Positions 54,478 through 62,667 of a stretch of DNA of 64,000 nt are shown in pieces; the first letter of the stretch is position 1; each line of letters opens with the position of its first letter. The notes beneath the pieces were generated by a model. It had not been told where the DNA came from and did not search any database. It saw only the letters and a list, made by a program, of their open reading frames with translations. Origin of the DNA: JADJXV01 sp046328995 (GTDB lineage: Bacteria; Bacteroidota; Ignavibacteria; Kapaibacteriales; UBA961); NCBI GenBank assembly GCA_046328995.1, contig JAXLVN010000003.1:124001-188000 (forward strand). Direction: 5' to 3'. A program made the position numbers and the translations under genes.

Positions 54478-54487
54478 AAAATAGAGT

Positions 54488-55738
54488 TTAATGACTCACG
54501 ACAAACGGCTTACTGACAATTCCTGCCTGTGTGCGAAACTGAATGAAATACACACCGTTAGCTACATTAGAAATATCAAATTCACTTGATCCGCGCCCTT
54601 GCCACTGCACATTAACGTCTATTCCCATGGTATTAACGATATTCACCGACGAAACGGTCGCCAAATCTGAAACAGCATCCCATCCCGAAACTTTGAAGGT
54701 TGTAGAAGCCGGATTCGGCGTAATGGTTAGTTCTTGTGGTGGTATAGTTTCCGATTCAGAAACAGATGTTGCATCTTCGTATTTCCAAACCGTGCTATCC
54801 TCAAAGCTTGCGAATAAAGTAGAGCCCTGTACAAAGAGCGTTAGTATTCTATTTTGCTTTTTGGGGGAATTTATAGATACCCAATGTTCACCATTATCGA
54901 AACTACTATAGACATCATGAAAACTGCTGTCGGTATGATAAATACTTGCAAAAACATGAGTTGGGTTAACTGCTAATTTATAGAATTCAATGGAAGTTAG
55001 TCCATTATTAACTGTGACCCAACTATCACCATTATCTGAACTCCGAAATATACCTTTGCTATTTGTGCTAACAAACACCTTTTTATCTAATCCAGCGATG
55101 CAATTTACTCCTGCATTAAAAAACGGTACATCGTTCAAGTATCTCAGTCCGGTATTTTCGGTAATACGGATGATGCCACCTTCGCTCATTCTGATAAAGA
55201 TGGATGTATCAATTCCACATAATTCACCAAAGGCGACGCCGGTATTTAATCCGTTATGTAGCATTACCCAATTATTTCCATTATCTTTACTACTATAGCA
55301 ACTACCTTCTAATGTATTTGCAAATAATCTAGTACCACTCACTGCCATACTATGTACAGAATAAACACCCAATCCATTATTTGCTCCTACCCAATTTTCA
55401 CCTTTATCTACGCTCCTATATACGCCGCTTCCCCCGCCCGTACCTGCAAAAAGTACCGAACCTACAGAGACAAGCGAATATACAAAACTATCCGTCAAGC
55501 CATTATTTATTCTGACCCAACTCTCACCGTTATCATTACTCTTGAATACTCCGCCACGGAAAACACCGGCAAAAATTGTTGAATCTATTGCAGCAAAACT
55601 CGTTACGTTCCCTCCAAACGGTCCTTTACATTGCTTCCATTGTGCGTTGAGAGAGGGAGCAGCGAAAAGTAACAAGCAGACCACAGCAATGCTTAGGTAT
55701 AACTTGTTGGAAAATATAGTGTTGGATGTATGTTTCAT
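54488..55738 (-). CDS. T9SS-exported BNR-repeat propeller protein (paralogue B)
   Basis: 416 residues. Signal peptide (KLYLSIAVVCLLLFAAPSLNAQ). Mature start QWKQCKGPFGGNVTSFA, then repeated units such as SNDNGESWVRINNGL, SVDKGENWVGANNGL and SSDNGDSWVTVNNGL. A type A sorting domain ends it (ITPNPASTTFKVSG, NVANGVYFIQF). Paralogue of the gene at 52432. It is bracketed by inverted dispersed repeats (54422-54477 reverse and 56056-56114 forward). Confidence 0.85.
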   Translation of the reverse strand: MKHTSNTIFSNKLYLSIAVVCLLLFAAPSLNAQWKQCKGPFGGNVTSFAAIDSTIFAGVFRGGVFKSNDNGESWVRINNGLTDSFVYSLVSVGSVLFAGTGGGSGVYRSVDKGENWVGANNGLGVYSVHSMAVSGTRLFANTLEGSCYSSKDNGNNWVMLHNGLNTGVAFGELCGIDTSIFIRMSEGGIIRITENTGLRYLNDVPFFNAGVNCIAGLDKKVFVSTNSKGIFRSSDNGDSWVTVNNGLTSIEFYKLAVNPTHVFASIYHTDSSFHDVYSSFDNGEHWVSINSPKKQNRILTLFVQGSTLFASFEDSTVWKYEDATSVSESETIPPQELTITPNPASTTFKVSGWDAVSDLATVSSVNIVNTMGIDVNVQWQGRGSSEFDISNVANGVYFIQFRTQAGIVSKPFVVSH

Positions 55739-56151
55739 ATTTGTTACGGGTAAGAATAAATGTACTTCCGGAAAATCCGGTGAAAAATATTGGGGTGTTG
55801 TTCAACTTGTTCAGGTAGTCAATCAGCACAAGTATCTGGAATTGCTAATTCAAGAGCGACTCTCTCCCAAGTTAACAACAATCCAAATTTTACGATTTTT
55901 ATGTTTGCAATATAGTAAAAAATAGTTGTTAGCGTGAACGTACATCCTAATTTTTTACCAATTCAGATTTATGAAGAATAGCCCCTTCCATTGTAAGAGA
56001 AAGTACCCGAGCAGGTAAAGCACTGGCGATAATAGTAAGTAGTTTTAATGCATCGTCCCGTCAAGCGCTACACCAGACGCCAATTACTTGCCAAATAAAC
56101 ACTTGCTGAGGATATTTACGGATATACTCTAAAGAACTAATCGGTCGGAAT
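55739..56151. other. AT-rich intergenic region with hairpin-tail repeat
   Basis: 413 bases without a credible gene. It contains repeat copy j (56056-56114), followed by TTACGG and CTAAAGAACTAATCGGTCGGA, which looks like a decayed reverse copy abutting it. Confidence 0.55.
56056..56114 (+). repeat. Dispersed hairpin-tail repeat, copy j (subfamily B)
   Basis: CCCGTCAAGCGCTACACCAG, ACGCCAATTACTTGCC, AAATAAACACTTGCTGAGG; almost identical to copy i. Confidence 0.75.
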
Positions 56152-56409
56152 CTACTTTACAGTTTTGTTTTTTGTGATTACTAATTTTAGAATAATTGAT
56201 ACTACCAAAACAAGCAAAATATCGCCTATAAACCCTTCCCATAAGAATCCGATCGAAGTACCATGGAAGCCCTTTGCTGAGCAATTTCTGTAGAATAGAA
56301 ATGGTAAACCAATTTCATTATACCCGTCGACTGACATCTCATACTTACCTAGTAAGAAACAGAGAATCAACCAACATATCAATAGATAGGATATAATCTT
56401 GTAAAGCAT
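56152..56409 (-). CDS. Hypothetical small membrane protein
   Basis: 85 residues from ATG 56409. The frame is open upstream, but those codons fall inside dispersed repeat copy k and are unlikely to be coding. Two hydrophobic segments (IISYLLICWLILCFLL and GDILLVLVVSIILKLVI) flank a loop. No family recognised. Placed between same-orientation repeat copies j and k. Confidence 0.5.
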   Translation of the reverse strand: MLYKIISYLLICWLILCFLLGKYEMSVDGYNEIGLPFLFYRNCSAKGFHGTSIGFLWEGFIGDILLVLVVSIILKLVITKNKTVK

Positions 56410-56422
56410 AAATGTTTTTCTC

Positions 56423-56482
56423 GTCACGTGAGGCGCTACACCTGACGTCAATTACTTGCTAAATAAACACTTGCTGAGAATA
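56423..56482 (+). repeat. Dispersed hairpin-tail repeat, copy k (subfamily B)
   Basis: CGTCACGTGAGGCGCTACAC, CTGACGTCAATTACTTGC, TAAATAAACACTTGCTGAG. Same architecture as copies i and j. It sits just upstream of the minus-strand membrane protein start. Confidence 0.72.
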
Positions 56483-56562
56483 TATGGTGAATATAAAATA
56501 TATACCTTGTTTTACTGCTGGGTTTTGAGAACCTCGCTTACATGCATAAATTGATGGGTACT

Positions 56563-57084
56563 TTAGTTACACCTGGTTCCATAAGCCCTAGCTCTGAGAG
56601 AATCCGGGCTAAACTCAATATAAAATTTACAATTACTTAATTTTCCATTATAGACAGGTTTGCCATTTTTGCAATAAGCATCAACGAAGTACACAGCGCG
56701 TATAATGGTTGAATCTGTTGCAAGTTTTGAACCAAAATAGTCTTGGTCGTCCTCAAGTACGGTATATGGAGTACCAAGAATTGAAGTAACATAATCCAAA
56801 CTTTTACCGATTATTGGAATACTATCTAAAATGATATCAACCATCTTTGCTGAGCGTTTTTTGAGACAAGTTGTGCTGTCGATACGCCATAACGTTAATA
56901 ATTCTTTTACACTTAGACTATCTAATATGCGAAATTGTTCTTCTAATTGTTTCATCCCTAGACTGTCATCAGGCATACGAATACTTGTATCTACATCATC
57001 TCTCCAAGCTTCTTGAGGAGAAGTTGCAAAGATATTTGTAAACGCTAGCAGCAGAAGAAGCATTATCCATATTCTATTTTTCAT
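56563..57084 (-). CDS. Hypothetical secreted protein
   Basis: 173 residues. Signal peptide (IWIMLLLLLAFTNIFA). The mature part is acidic then mixed, with DSIPIIGKSLDYVTSILGT and VLEDDQDYFGSKL; two or three cysteines near the C terminus (NCKFYIEF, GTRCN). No family recognised. Confidence 0.55.
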   Translation of the reverse strand: MKNRIWIMLLLLLAFTNIFATSPQEAWRDDVDTSIRMPDDSLGMKQLEEQFRILDSLSVKELLTLWRIDSTTCLKKRSAKMVDIILDSIPIIGKSLDYVTSILGTPYTVLEDDQDYFGSKLATDSTIIRAVYFVDAYCKNGKPVYNGKLSNCKFYIEFSPDSLRARAYGTRCN

Positions 57085-57157
57085 ACGTACCGTATTTAGT
57101 TGGTGAAAAAAAGAGCCAATTTCGTATGTTGACTGCGTGGGTCACCGCTTATCCCAC

Positions 57158-58183
57158 CTACTCAAACAAACTCTCAATCTTATTCCTCCGAAAACCAAAG
57201 TGCTTGTAGCATAATTCGGTTGCTTCGCGGCCGCGCGGCGTGCGGTGGAGGAATCCCTGCTGAATAAGAAACGGTTCATAGACTTCCTCGATCGTGCCCG
57301 ACTCTTCGCCGACGGCTACCGCTACTGTGTTGACACCCACCGGCCCGCCGCCGAATTTCTCCATAATCGTCAGCAAGATACGCTTGTCCATTTCATCGAG
57401 TCCGAATTCATCCACTTCGAGCGCTTCGAGCGCCATTTTTGCGATTTTTTGGGTAATGGTGCCATTGCCTTTGACTTCGGCAAAGTCTCGGTTGCGACGA
57501 AGTAAACGATTGGCAATACGTGGGGTTCCCCGCGACCGTGATGCAATCTCCATCGCACCGTCATCTTCAATCGGCACACCGAGTAAATTCGCCGACCGCT
57601 TAACAACGGTGAATAATTCTTCGGGTTCGTAGTAATCGAGGCGGTTGATAACGCCAAACCGTGAACGCAGCGGCGCCGTCAGGAGTCCGGCACGCGTCGT
57701 AGCACCAATGAGCGTAAACCTCGGCACCGAAAGCTGAATCGACCGCGCGGCAGGACCCGAATCAATCATGATATCGAGCCGGAAATCCTCCATCGCCGAG
57801 TACAGATATTCCTCCACCACGGCGGACAAACGGTGAATTTCATCAATGAATAAAATATCGCCTTCGCTGAGATTCGTGAGCAGGCCGGCAAGGTCGCCGG
57901 GCTTTTCGAGCACCGGACCGCTGGTTGCCTTGATCTCACTGCCCATTTCCTTGGCAATAATATAACTTAGCGTTGTTTTGCCGAGACCCGGCGGGCCGGT
58001 AAGGAGTACGTGGTCGAGCGCTTCTCCGCGCTTGCGTGCAGCGGAAATAAAGACTTTAAGATTCTCGACAATTTTATATTGACCGGTAAAATCATCAAAC
58101 GAACTCGGCCTGAGGGTCAGGTCTAATTCTTCGTCGATGGATTTTTCGGGTGATGTAGATTCGGAGCGTGCTGTTTTTGCCAT
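57158..58183 (-). CDS. ruvB: Holliday junction branch migration helicase RuvB
   Basis: 341 residues, full length. Opening LRPSSFDDFTGQ, Walker A GPPGLGKT (63-70), Walker B LFIDEIHRL (Asp114-Glu115), sensor IGATTRAG, arginine finger region TAPLRSRFG, and the C-terminal winged helix with GFLHRTPRGREAT. The motor that drives RuvA-bound Holliday junctions in recombination repair. ruvA and ruvC are not adjacent. Confidence 0.97.
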   Translation of the reverse strand: MAKTARSESTSPEKSIDEELDLTLRPSSFDDFTGQYKIVENLKVFISAARKRGEALDHVLLTGPPGLGKTTLSYIIAKEMGSEIKATSGPVLEKPGDLAGLLTNLSEGDILFIDEIHRLSAVVEEYLYSAMEDFRLDIMIDSGPAARSIQLSVPRFTLIGATTRAGLLTAPLRSRFGVINRLDYYEPEELFTVVKRSANLLGVPIEDDGAMEIASRSRGTPRIANRLLRRNRDFAEVKGNGTITQKIAKMALEALEVDEFGLDEMDKRILLTIMEKFGGGPVGVNTVAVAVGEESGTIEEVYEPFLIQQGFLHRTPRGREATELCYKHFGFRRNKIESLFE

Positions 58184-58223
58184 AATGGAGTCAATTTTGA
58201 TGGAACGTCGTTGAATAGTTCTG

Positions 58224-58231
58224 CAAAATTA
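58224..58231 (-). promoter_or_regulatory. Candidate -7 element for ruvB
   Basis: Minus strand TAATTTTG, matching TAnnTTTG and identical to the gcdH element, about 40 bases upstream of the ruvB start. Confidence 0.4.
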
Positions 58232-58335
58232 CCACATTACTTTCATAGTCGTTCACCCGCCCGCGCTCTTTTTCGGCAGCGGCTTTTCAGCGCCTGTGAA
58301 TGCATGTTCCGAAAGATAATTAGGATACCCGCCGG

Positions 58336-58376
58336 CACATTCCAAACGCCTTTTTGCGGTCACCCTTGCCGTCCAA
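58336..58376 (-). repeat. Second dispersed repeat family, copy D (reverse)
   Basis: Minus strand: TTGGACGGCAAGGGTG, ACCGCAAAAAGGCG, TTTGGAATGTG. Same order as the other three copies, with a one-base gap. Confidence 0.68.
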
Positions 58377-58562
58377 GCCGCCACCCGAATGCGGTATAAT
58401 TAAAATTCTACAGAGCATTTGCTCGCCGCCAATAATTTTACTATCTTTACCATTGACCTCGCATATACCCCGACACTGCATGCGGGTCTATTGAAATTGA
58501 AGACCGTTTGAGTTGCTCGAATGTGCCGAAGTTAGTATCCCGAACTCACGTTAATTATACCT

Positions 58563-59000
58563 ATGACAATAGCAAGTACAGAATCAAAAGCAGACCAAGC
58601 ACCCGACAGCGGTCCATTCTATCACGGTACAAAAGCAGACCTGCAGATAGGCGACCTGCTGACGGCGGGTTTTCGGTCTAATTATCGTCCTGAAGTAATT
58701 ATGAATCACATCTATTTCACCGCCTTGCCGAATAGCGCCGGCCTCGCAGCCGCTCTCGCGCCCGGTGAAGGGCATGGACGCGTCTATGTCGTTGAACCAA
58801 CAGGTGAATATGAAGACGACCCAAACGTAACGAATAAACGATTCCCCGGGAATCCTACACGTTCGTATCGCAGCACAGCGCCGCTGAAAATCATCGGAGA
58901 GCTAACAGATTGGGTGAAACTCACCCCCGAAGAACTAGCAGATTGGCGCCAAAAGCTGGCAGCCCTGCATGCCGATCCGAAGGCGGAGATTATTAATTGA
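58563..59000 (+). CDS. arr: NAD+--rifampin ADP-ribosyltransferase
   Basis: 145 residues, normal length. FYHGTKADLQIGDLL, NHIYFTALPNSAGLAAALA and GRVYVVEPTGEYEDDPN match Arr enzymes. His21, Tyr51 and Asp86 fall where the known catalytic triad of Arr lies (offset of two from the mycobacterial enzyme), so it looks active. Arr ADP-ribosylates rifamycins, giving resistance. It stands alone, with no integron or transposon ends seen around it; environmental chromosomal arr genes are common. Confidence 0.92.
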   Translation: MTIASTESKADQAPDSGPFYHGTKADLQIGDLLTAGFRSNYRPEVIMNHIYFTALPNSAGLAAALAPGEGHGRVYVVEPTGEYEDDPNVTNKRFPGNPTRSYRSTAPLKIIGELTDWVKLTPEELADWRQKLAALHADPKAEIIN

Positions 59001-59122
59001 TGGTTGGAATATCAGGTGAAGGGTTGGCATACATCGCACGAATGTGAGGTGCTGATTGTTGTCCAAATCAAGTTCGAATGCAAAACAAGAAACCAATAAA
59101 CACAATGAAACCAACAACTCAA

Positions 59123-60412
59123 ATGAAAACTATTTTGGCATTATGTAGTGTGATTCTCGGACTTTTTGGGTGTAATTCCGACAAAAAATTGGCTGCAGTT
59201 ATTGAGCAGCTTCATAGTCAGAATGACTCTTTAAGGATTGGTGCATTAGAATCGCTCGAAAAATACAATCTTTCTTTAAATCAACAAGTTATGTTGTTAG
59301 GAAAAGCCAGAGATGCGTACCCTAAAGCGAAATATGATTGGGAGAGTATTCCCGGGAAAATTGTCCAGATTGCTACGAAAAATCCGGATGTGAGTCTCGT
59401 TAACATCATAAAGGTTCACTTCAAAGATTATGATACGATTGCAAAGAATGCTTCTCTGCGTTTTTTAGCAAATTTTGATAATCCAAGTTCTATCCAAACT
59501 TTTAAAGAACTAATTCTGCAATACCCTTCTGATATCAGCTTTTTAACAATGGGAATCTTAAATAAAAACTTCACCTATAAAAATATACTATTCCCTGATT
59601 TATTACAAGTTGTCGATAATTCAACAATAGACTCTGATATCTTGTTGCTTTTTTTAACATACATAAATAACAAGCAACTAGAATCTAAAGATTTTTCAAA
59701 ATATGGTGACAAATTAGTTGTACTTAGTAAAAAATATAGATCTATTATTGAAGCAAGACTCGCTCTACATATAGATGTTTGGGAGGATGGGGAGTATCAA
59801 AATGCCCGTTTTAAAGCTGGAATTATCGAGGATATATTGGGTCATTTTACTAATGAGGGTATTGTTCCTGAATTATCAAGCTATCTGAAAATACAGGATA
59901 ATCGACTGAAGATGTATGCGGCAATTTCTCTTATTCGATTAGGGCAAAATCTCGATTCAAAAACTCTTGAGGAAATTGCGGCCGATCCGGAGCCAAGAAA
60001 TTGGTTGTTTGATAATTTACAGGAGCTAAACAAGGCAAATTTATTCCCTTCTACCTATCAAACACAGGAAGCATTTGCAGAAAGCGATATGATTAATTGG
60101 CTTTTATATCCAGCAGAACTTGGCAGAATGCCGGATGCTATTGAATTAATGAAAGTGGTGAAAGTGCCTTCAGATACAGATGATGGTATGGTTGAGTTTT
60201 ACTTGTTTAGATTTAGAAGTAATCATAAAAACTGGATTGATCTTGGATGGATAGCCGGAGTTTCTGGATATTATCCGGTTAAAAACAAGCCAACGACAAG
60301 TTCTCATGGTTATACATTTAGTAGTTTTGAAAAATGGGATGCTAAAACGCCGGATCAGCACGTTAAGGATATTCGGAATTTACTTCAAGAATCATATAAC
60401 AGGCAAAAATAA
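59123..60412 (+). CDS. HEAT-repeat-like lipoprotein of unknown function
   Basis: 429 residues from ATG 59123, chosen for the lipoprotein signal (KTILALCSVILGLFGC, Cys16); in-frame ATGs also exist at 59078 and 59105. The mature part has several HEAT/armadillo-like helical pairs (IGALESLEKYNLSLN, LKMYAAISLIRLGQNLDS). A different C-terminal domain follows (YLFRFRSNHKNWIDLGWIAG). AT-rich; no named family recognised. Confidence 0.6.
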   Translation: MKTILALCSVILGLFGCNSDKKLAAVIEQLHSQNDSLRIGALESLEKYNLSLNQQVMLLGKARDAYPKAKYDWESIPGKIVQIATKNPDVSLVNIIKVHFKDYDTIAKNASLRFLANFDNPSSIQTFKELILQYPSDISFLTMGILNKNFTYKNILFPDLLQVVDNSTIDSDILLLFLTYINNKQLESKDFSKYGDKLVVLSKKYRSIIEARLALHIDVWEDGEYQNARFKAGIIEDILGHFTNEGIVPELSSYLKIQDNRLKMYAAISLIRLGQNLDSKTLEEIAADPEPRNWLFDNLQELNKANLFPSTYQTQEAFAESDMINWLLYPAELGRMPDAIELMKVVKVPSDTDDGMVEFYLFRFRSNHKNWIDLGWIAGVSGYYPVKNKPTTSSHGYTFSSFEKWDAKTPDQHVKDIRNLLQESYNRQK

Positions 60413-60578
60413 CTCGACCAAGCAGACCGATGCAGCAAGTTCGGAAAGCACTATTGAGGAGAACGATGGGCGTGATATGTCGTAATGAGTGATTCACTCA
60501 ATACCGATAGTACTTCGCATAACTTTCCGTAATTTTACCAAAAACATACCCGCGCTATCAACCTGACGTTTGTACTAT

Positions 60579-61550
60579 ATGAATACAATTTCGGTCCATA
60601 ATCTCACGAAAACCTTCCGTTCGCATATCAAGCAGGAGGGACTCTCGAATTCCATTAAGTCATTATTCCATCGGGAGTACAAGGAATATACTGCGGTGAA
60701 TGACGTGTCGTTTGACATTGCCGAAGGCGAGCTCGTCGGTATGCTTGGCGCTAATGGAGCCGGAAAAACATCGATTCTCAAGATGCTGTCGGGTTTGCTC
60801 ACGCCTACCTCCGGCACTGCGACGGTGCTCGGCTTCACGCCGTGGCAACGTAAAAACGACTTCCGTCGTAACTTCGCGATTGTCATGGGACAGCGGAATC
60901 AATTATGGTGGGATTTACCGGCGGCGGATTCATTTTTGCTGAATAAGGAAATTTACTCGATTCCTGAGAATGACTTCACAAAGCGGCTCGATAATCTTGC
61001 AGAACGCTTATCAGTCACCGACAAACTCCATGTGCAAGTGCGCCGGCTTTCGCTTGGTGAGCGCATGAAATGTGAACTAATTGGAGCATTACTGCATTCG
61101 CCGAAAGTAGTGTTTCTCGACGAACCCACTATCGGTCTCGATGTGGTAGCTCAACATGCACTTCGGGAATTTGTGGCAGAATTCAACCGCGATTCAGCGA
61201 CAACTATCATCCTGACAAGCCATTACATGGACGACATCGAGCGCCTCTGCAAGCGGGTGATTCTCATTGACAAGGGGAGTATTATCTTCGACGGCGCGTT
61301 ATCAGGGCTGGTCGAGGAATTCGCTGCCGAGAAATTACTGACGATAAAATTCACCGAAAAAGTGGAGCAGTCCGACCTCGCAACGCTCGGCACGATTACG
61401 GAGTTCAACCCCGAGCAAGCATCACTCAGGATCCCCCGCGCGAACATTGCCAGCGTAGCAGCAGACTGCCTCGGGCGATTCCCGGTAGCAGATATTACGA
61501 TTGAGGAAGTGCCGATTGAGGATATAATTCGGCATATATTTAATAGGTGA
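60579..61550 (+). CDS. ABC transporter ATP-binding protein (ABC-2 exporter type)
   Basis: 323 residues from ATG 60579. Walker A GANGAGKTS, signature LSLGERMKCEL, Walker B VVFLDEPTIGLD, H loop ILTSHYMDD. The insertion SNSIKSLFHREYKEYTAV before the Walker A and QRNQLWWDLPAADSF after it are typical of ATPases paired with ABC-2 type permeases of the YadG/viologen-exporter sort. No permease gene follows in the window, so its partner is elsewhere or lost. A TAATTTTA element lies about 49 bases upstream. Confidence 0.88.
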   Translation: MNTISVHNLTKTFRSHIKQEGLSNSIKSLFHREYKEYTAVNDVSFDIAEGELVGMLGANGAGKTSILKMLSGLLTPTSGTATVLGFTPWQRKNDFRRNFAIVMGQRNQLWWDLPAADSFLLNKEIYSIPENDFTKRLDNLAERLSVTDKLHVQVRRLSLGERMKCELIGALLHSPKVVFLDEPTIGLDVVAQHALREFVAEFNRDSATTIILTSHYMDDIERLCKRVILIDKGSIIFDGALSGLVEEFAAEKLLTIKFTEKVEQSDLATLGTITEFNPEQASLRIPRANIASVAADCLGRFPVADITIEEVPIEDIIRHIFNR

Positions 61551-61610
61551 GTCTGTAGTCGTAAGTCGATAAGTCGTAAGTCTGTAAGTCGTGAGTCGTT
61601 AGTCCGCAAG

Positions 61611-61763
61611 TGCCTTTAGTCCCTTCAGTGCCTTTAGTCTCTTCTGTGCCTTTAGTCTCTTCAGTGCCTTTAGTCCCTTCTGTGCCTTTAGTCCCTTCAG
61701 TGCCTTCAGTGCCTTTAGTGCCTTTAGTCCCTTCAGTGCCTTTAGTCCCTTCAGTCCCCTTAG
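61611..61763. repeat. 9-bp tandem repeat array, about 17 units
   Basis: Units alternate between AGTGCCTTT and AGTCCCTTC with single-base variants (AGTCTCTTC, TGTGCCTTT). On the minus strand they read AAGGGACT/AAAGGCACT, strongly purine-rich. Unit length is a multiple of three, so all frames stay open. Confidence 0.88.
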
Positions 61764-61781
61764 CTGTCGAATAGAAAAAAA

Positions 61782-61811
61782 AAGCCCAACAGTTACCACG
61801 CTGTTGGGCTT
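61782..61811 (-). terminator. Rho-independent terminator (minus strand)
   Basis: An 11-bp stem AAGCCCAACAG/CTGTTGGGCTT with an 8-base loop; on the minus strand it is followed by nine T. It would end a transcript coming from the membrane protein gene at 61948-62667. Confidence 0.85.
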
Positions 61812-61947
61812 CCTTTTCACACACCTACGTGTATCACCACTACCGGTAGTAATGGCAGAGTAGGAACAGTCTGACTGCCGGGATGTTACATAGTCTTCTT
61901 CTGGCGCATGGTACTCATAAAATCAAGCAATATACTATCAGGCAGCT

Positions 61948-62667
61948 CTATTTCCAGAATAGTTTGAAAAGTATAACGGCCAAGAATTGGATTAATACCA
62001 AAATACTTAACCATTGCCCCTTTTTAAGTCTATTTTCGATGTTTTTGCTGCGCCGGATTTCAAAGAATGAATAAGTCATCGTGCCAATGAAAAGAGCGCC
62101 ACAAACTCCGACAATAATTTTATTGTCAGATACATAAATCGATACCATTAGAACAATTACAATAATAGGATATAGGAAGCTGAATTTTTGAAGAAGGGAT
62201 GTTCGGGCTATCGGAGAAATATATCTCGTTTCCGCTAATAGTTTTTCTAAGGTCTCGTAATCTTCAATTTGAGCGGGAATACCAATGACATCGAGGGACG
62301 ATTTTCCTTTTATCGCAAAGGCGCCATTCTTACCTTTGATGATTTCTTGTATATCTTCTTTACTTATCGAGATGACAGGTGTATTATACTGTTCCCTCGT
62401 GATGGAGGTATCATCAATTGTCAGGCGATAGCTGTCGAAGAGAACCTTCTGTCGCTTCAAACTAAACCAGAGCGAGACCCCGACTAAAACTAAAACAAAC
62501 GGTATCATAATAGGAAGTATATCAAAATTATTATGCTTAGAATTAGTAGAATACGTGCTCATGTAAAATCCGGCCGTGATAGCTAAGAGCATGATTGGGA
62601 TGCTTCGTACAAGTATAGTTTTTCTAATTTCATTAAAACTGTCGTGTCTTAATTTAAATTGATTCAT
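61948..62667 (-). CDS. Hypothetical membrane protein with PH-like region
   Basis: 239 residues from ATG 62667; the longer frame lacks a sensible leader. Two helices at about 20-65, a polar region (about 70-145) with DSYRLTIDDTSITREQYNTP and FAIKGKSSLDVIGIP resembling YcxB-like/PH-type membrane proteins, then two or three helices near the C terminus. Function unknown. Leads into the minus-strand terminator at 61782. Confidence 0.6.
   Translation of the reverse strand: MNQFKLRHDSFNEIRKTILVRSIPIMLLAITAGFYMSTYSTNSKHNNFDILPIMIPFVLVLVGVSLWFSLKRQKVLFDSYRLTIDDTSITREQYNTPVISISKEDIQEIIKGKNGAFAIKGKSSLDVIGIPAQIEDYETLEKLLAETRYISPIARTSLLQKFSFLYPIIVIVLMVSIYVSDNKIIVGVCGALFIGTMTYSFFEIRRSKNIENRLKKGQWLSILVLIQFLAVILFKLFWK

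Larger units (their letters stand above)
53638..54487. other. Non-coding stretch with nrnA fragment, twin hairpins and repeats
   Basis: 850 bases. No complete gene. It holds the nrnA 3' fragment (54053-54151), two AATCAC/GTGATT hairpins (54185-54199 and 54290-54304), an ATTCTCCG/CGGAGAAT pair (54230-54259) and dispersed repeat copies i and h. A small open frame at 53723-53938 has no supporting feature. Confidence 0.65.
58184..58562. other. Intergenic region between ruvB and arr
   Basis: 379 bases with no gene. It holds the candidate ruvB -7 element (58224-58231, minus) and repeat family 2 copy D (58336-58376). Nothing else recognised. Confidence 0.55.
61551..61947. other. Intergenic region dominated by a tandem array and a terminator
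   Basis: 397 bases with no credible gene; open frames here encode only Lys-Gly-Thr/Glu-Gly-Thr repeats. 61553-61605 is a looser series of GTAAGTC-like words, then the 9-bp array, then a minus-strand terminator. 61812-61947 holds nothing else recognised. Confidence 0.65.

Noticed and set aside
61540..61824. Minus-strand frames encoding Lys-Gly-Thr/Glu-Gly-Thr repeats
   Set aside because: They exist only because a 9-bp tandem array keeps all frames open; they end in a terminator hairpin and show no start context.
61840..61888. Possible remnant of a 5S rRNA 3' end (GCAGAGTAGG ... CTGCCGGG)
   Set aside because: Only about 25 bases resemble a 5S 3' end; no 5' half, no pairing partner and no neighbouring rRNA genes.
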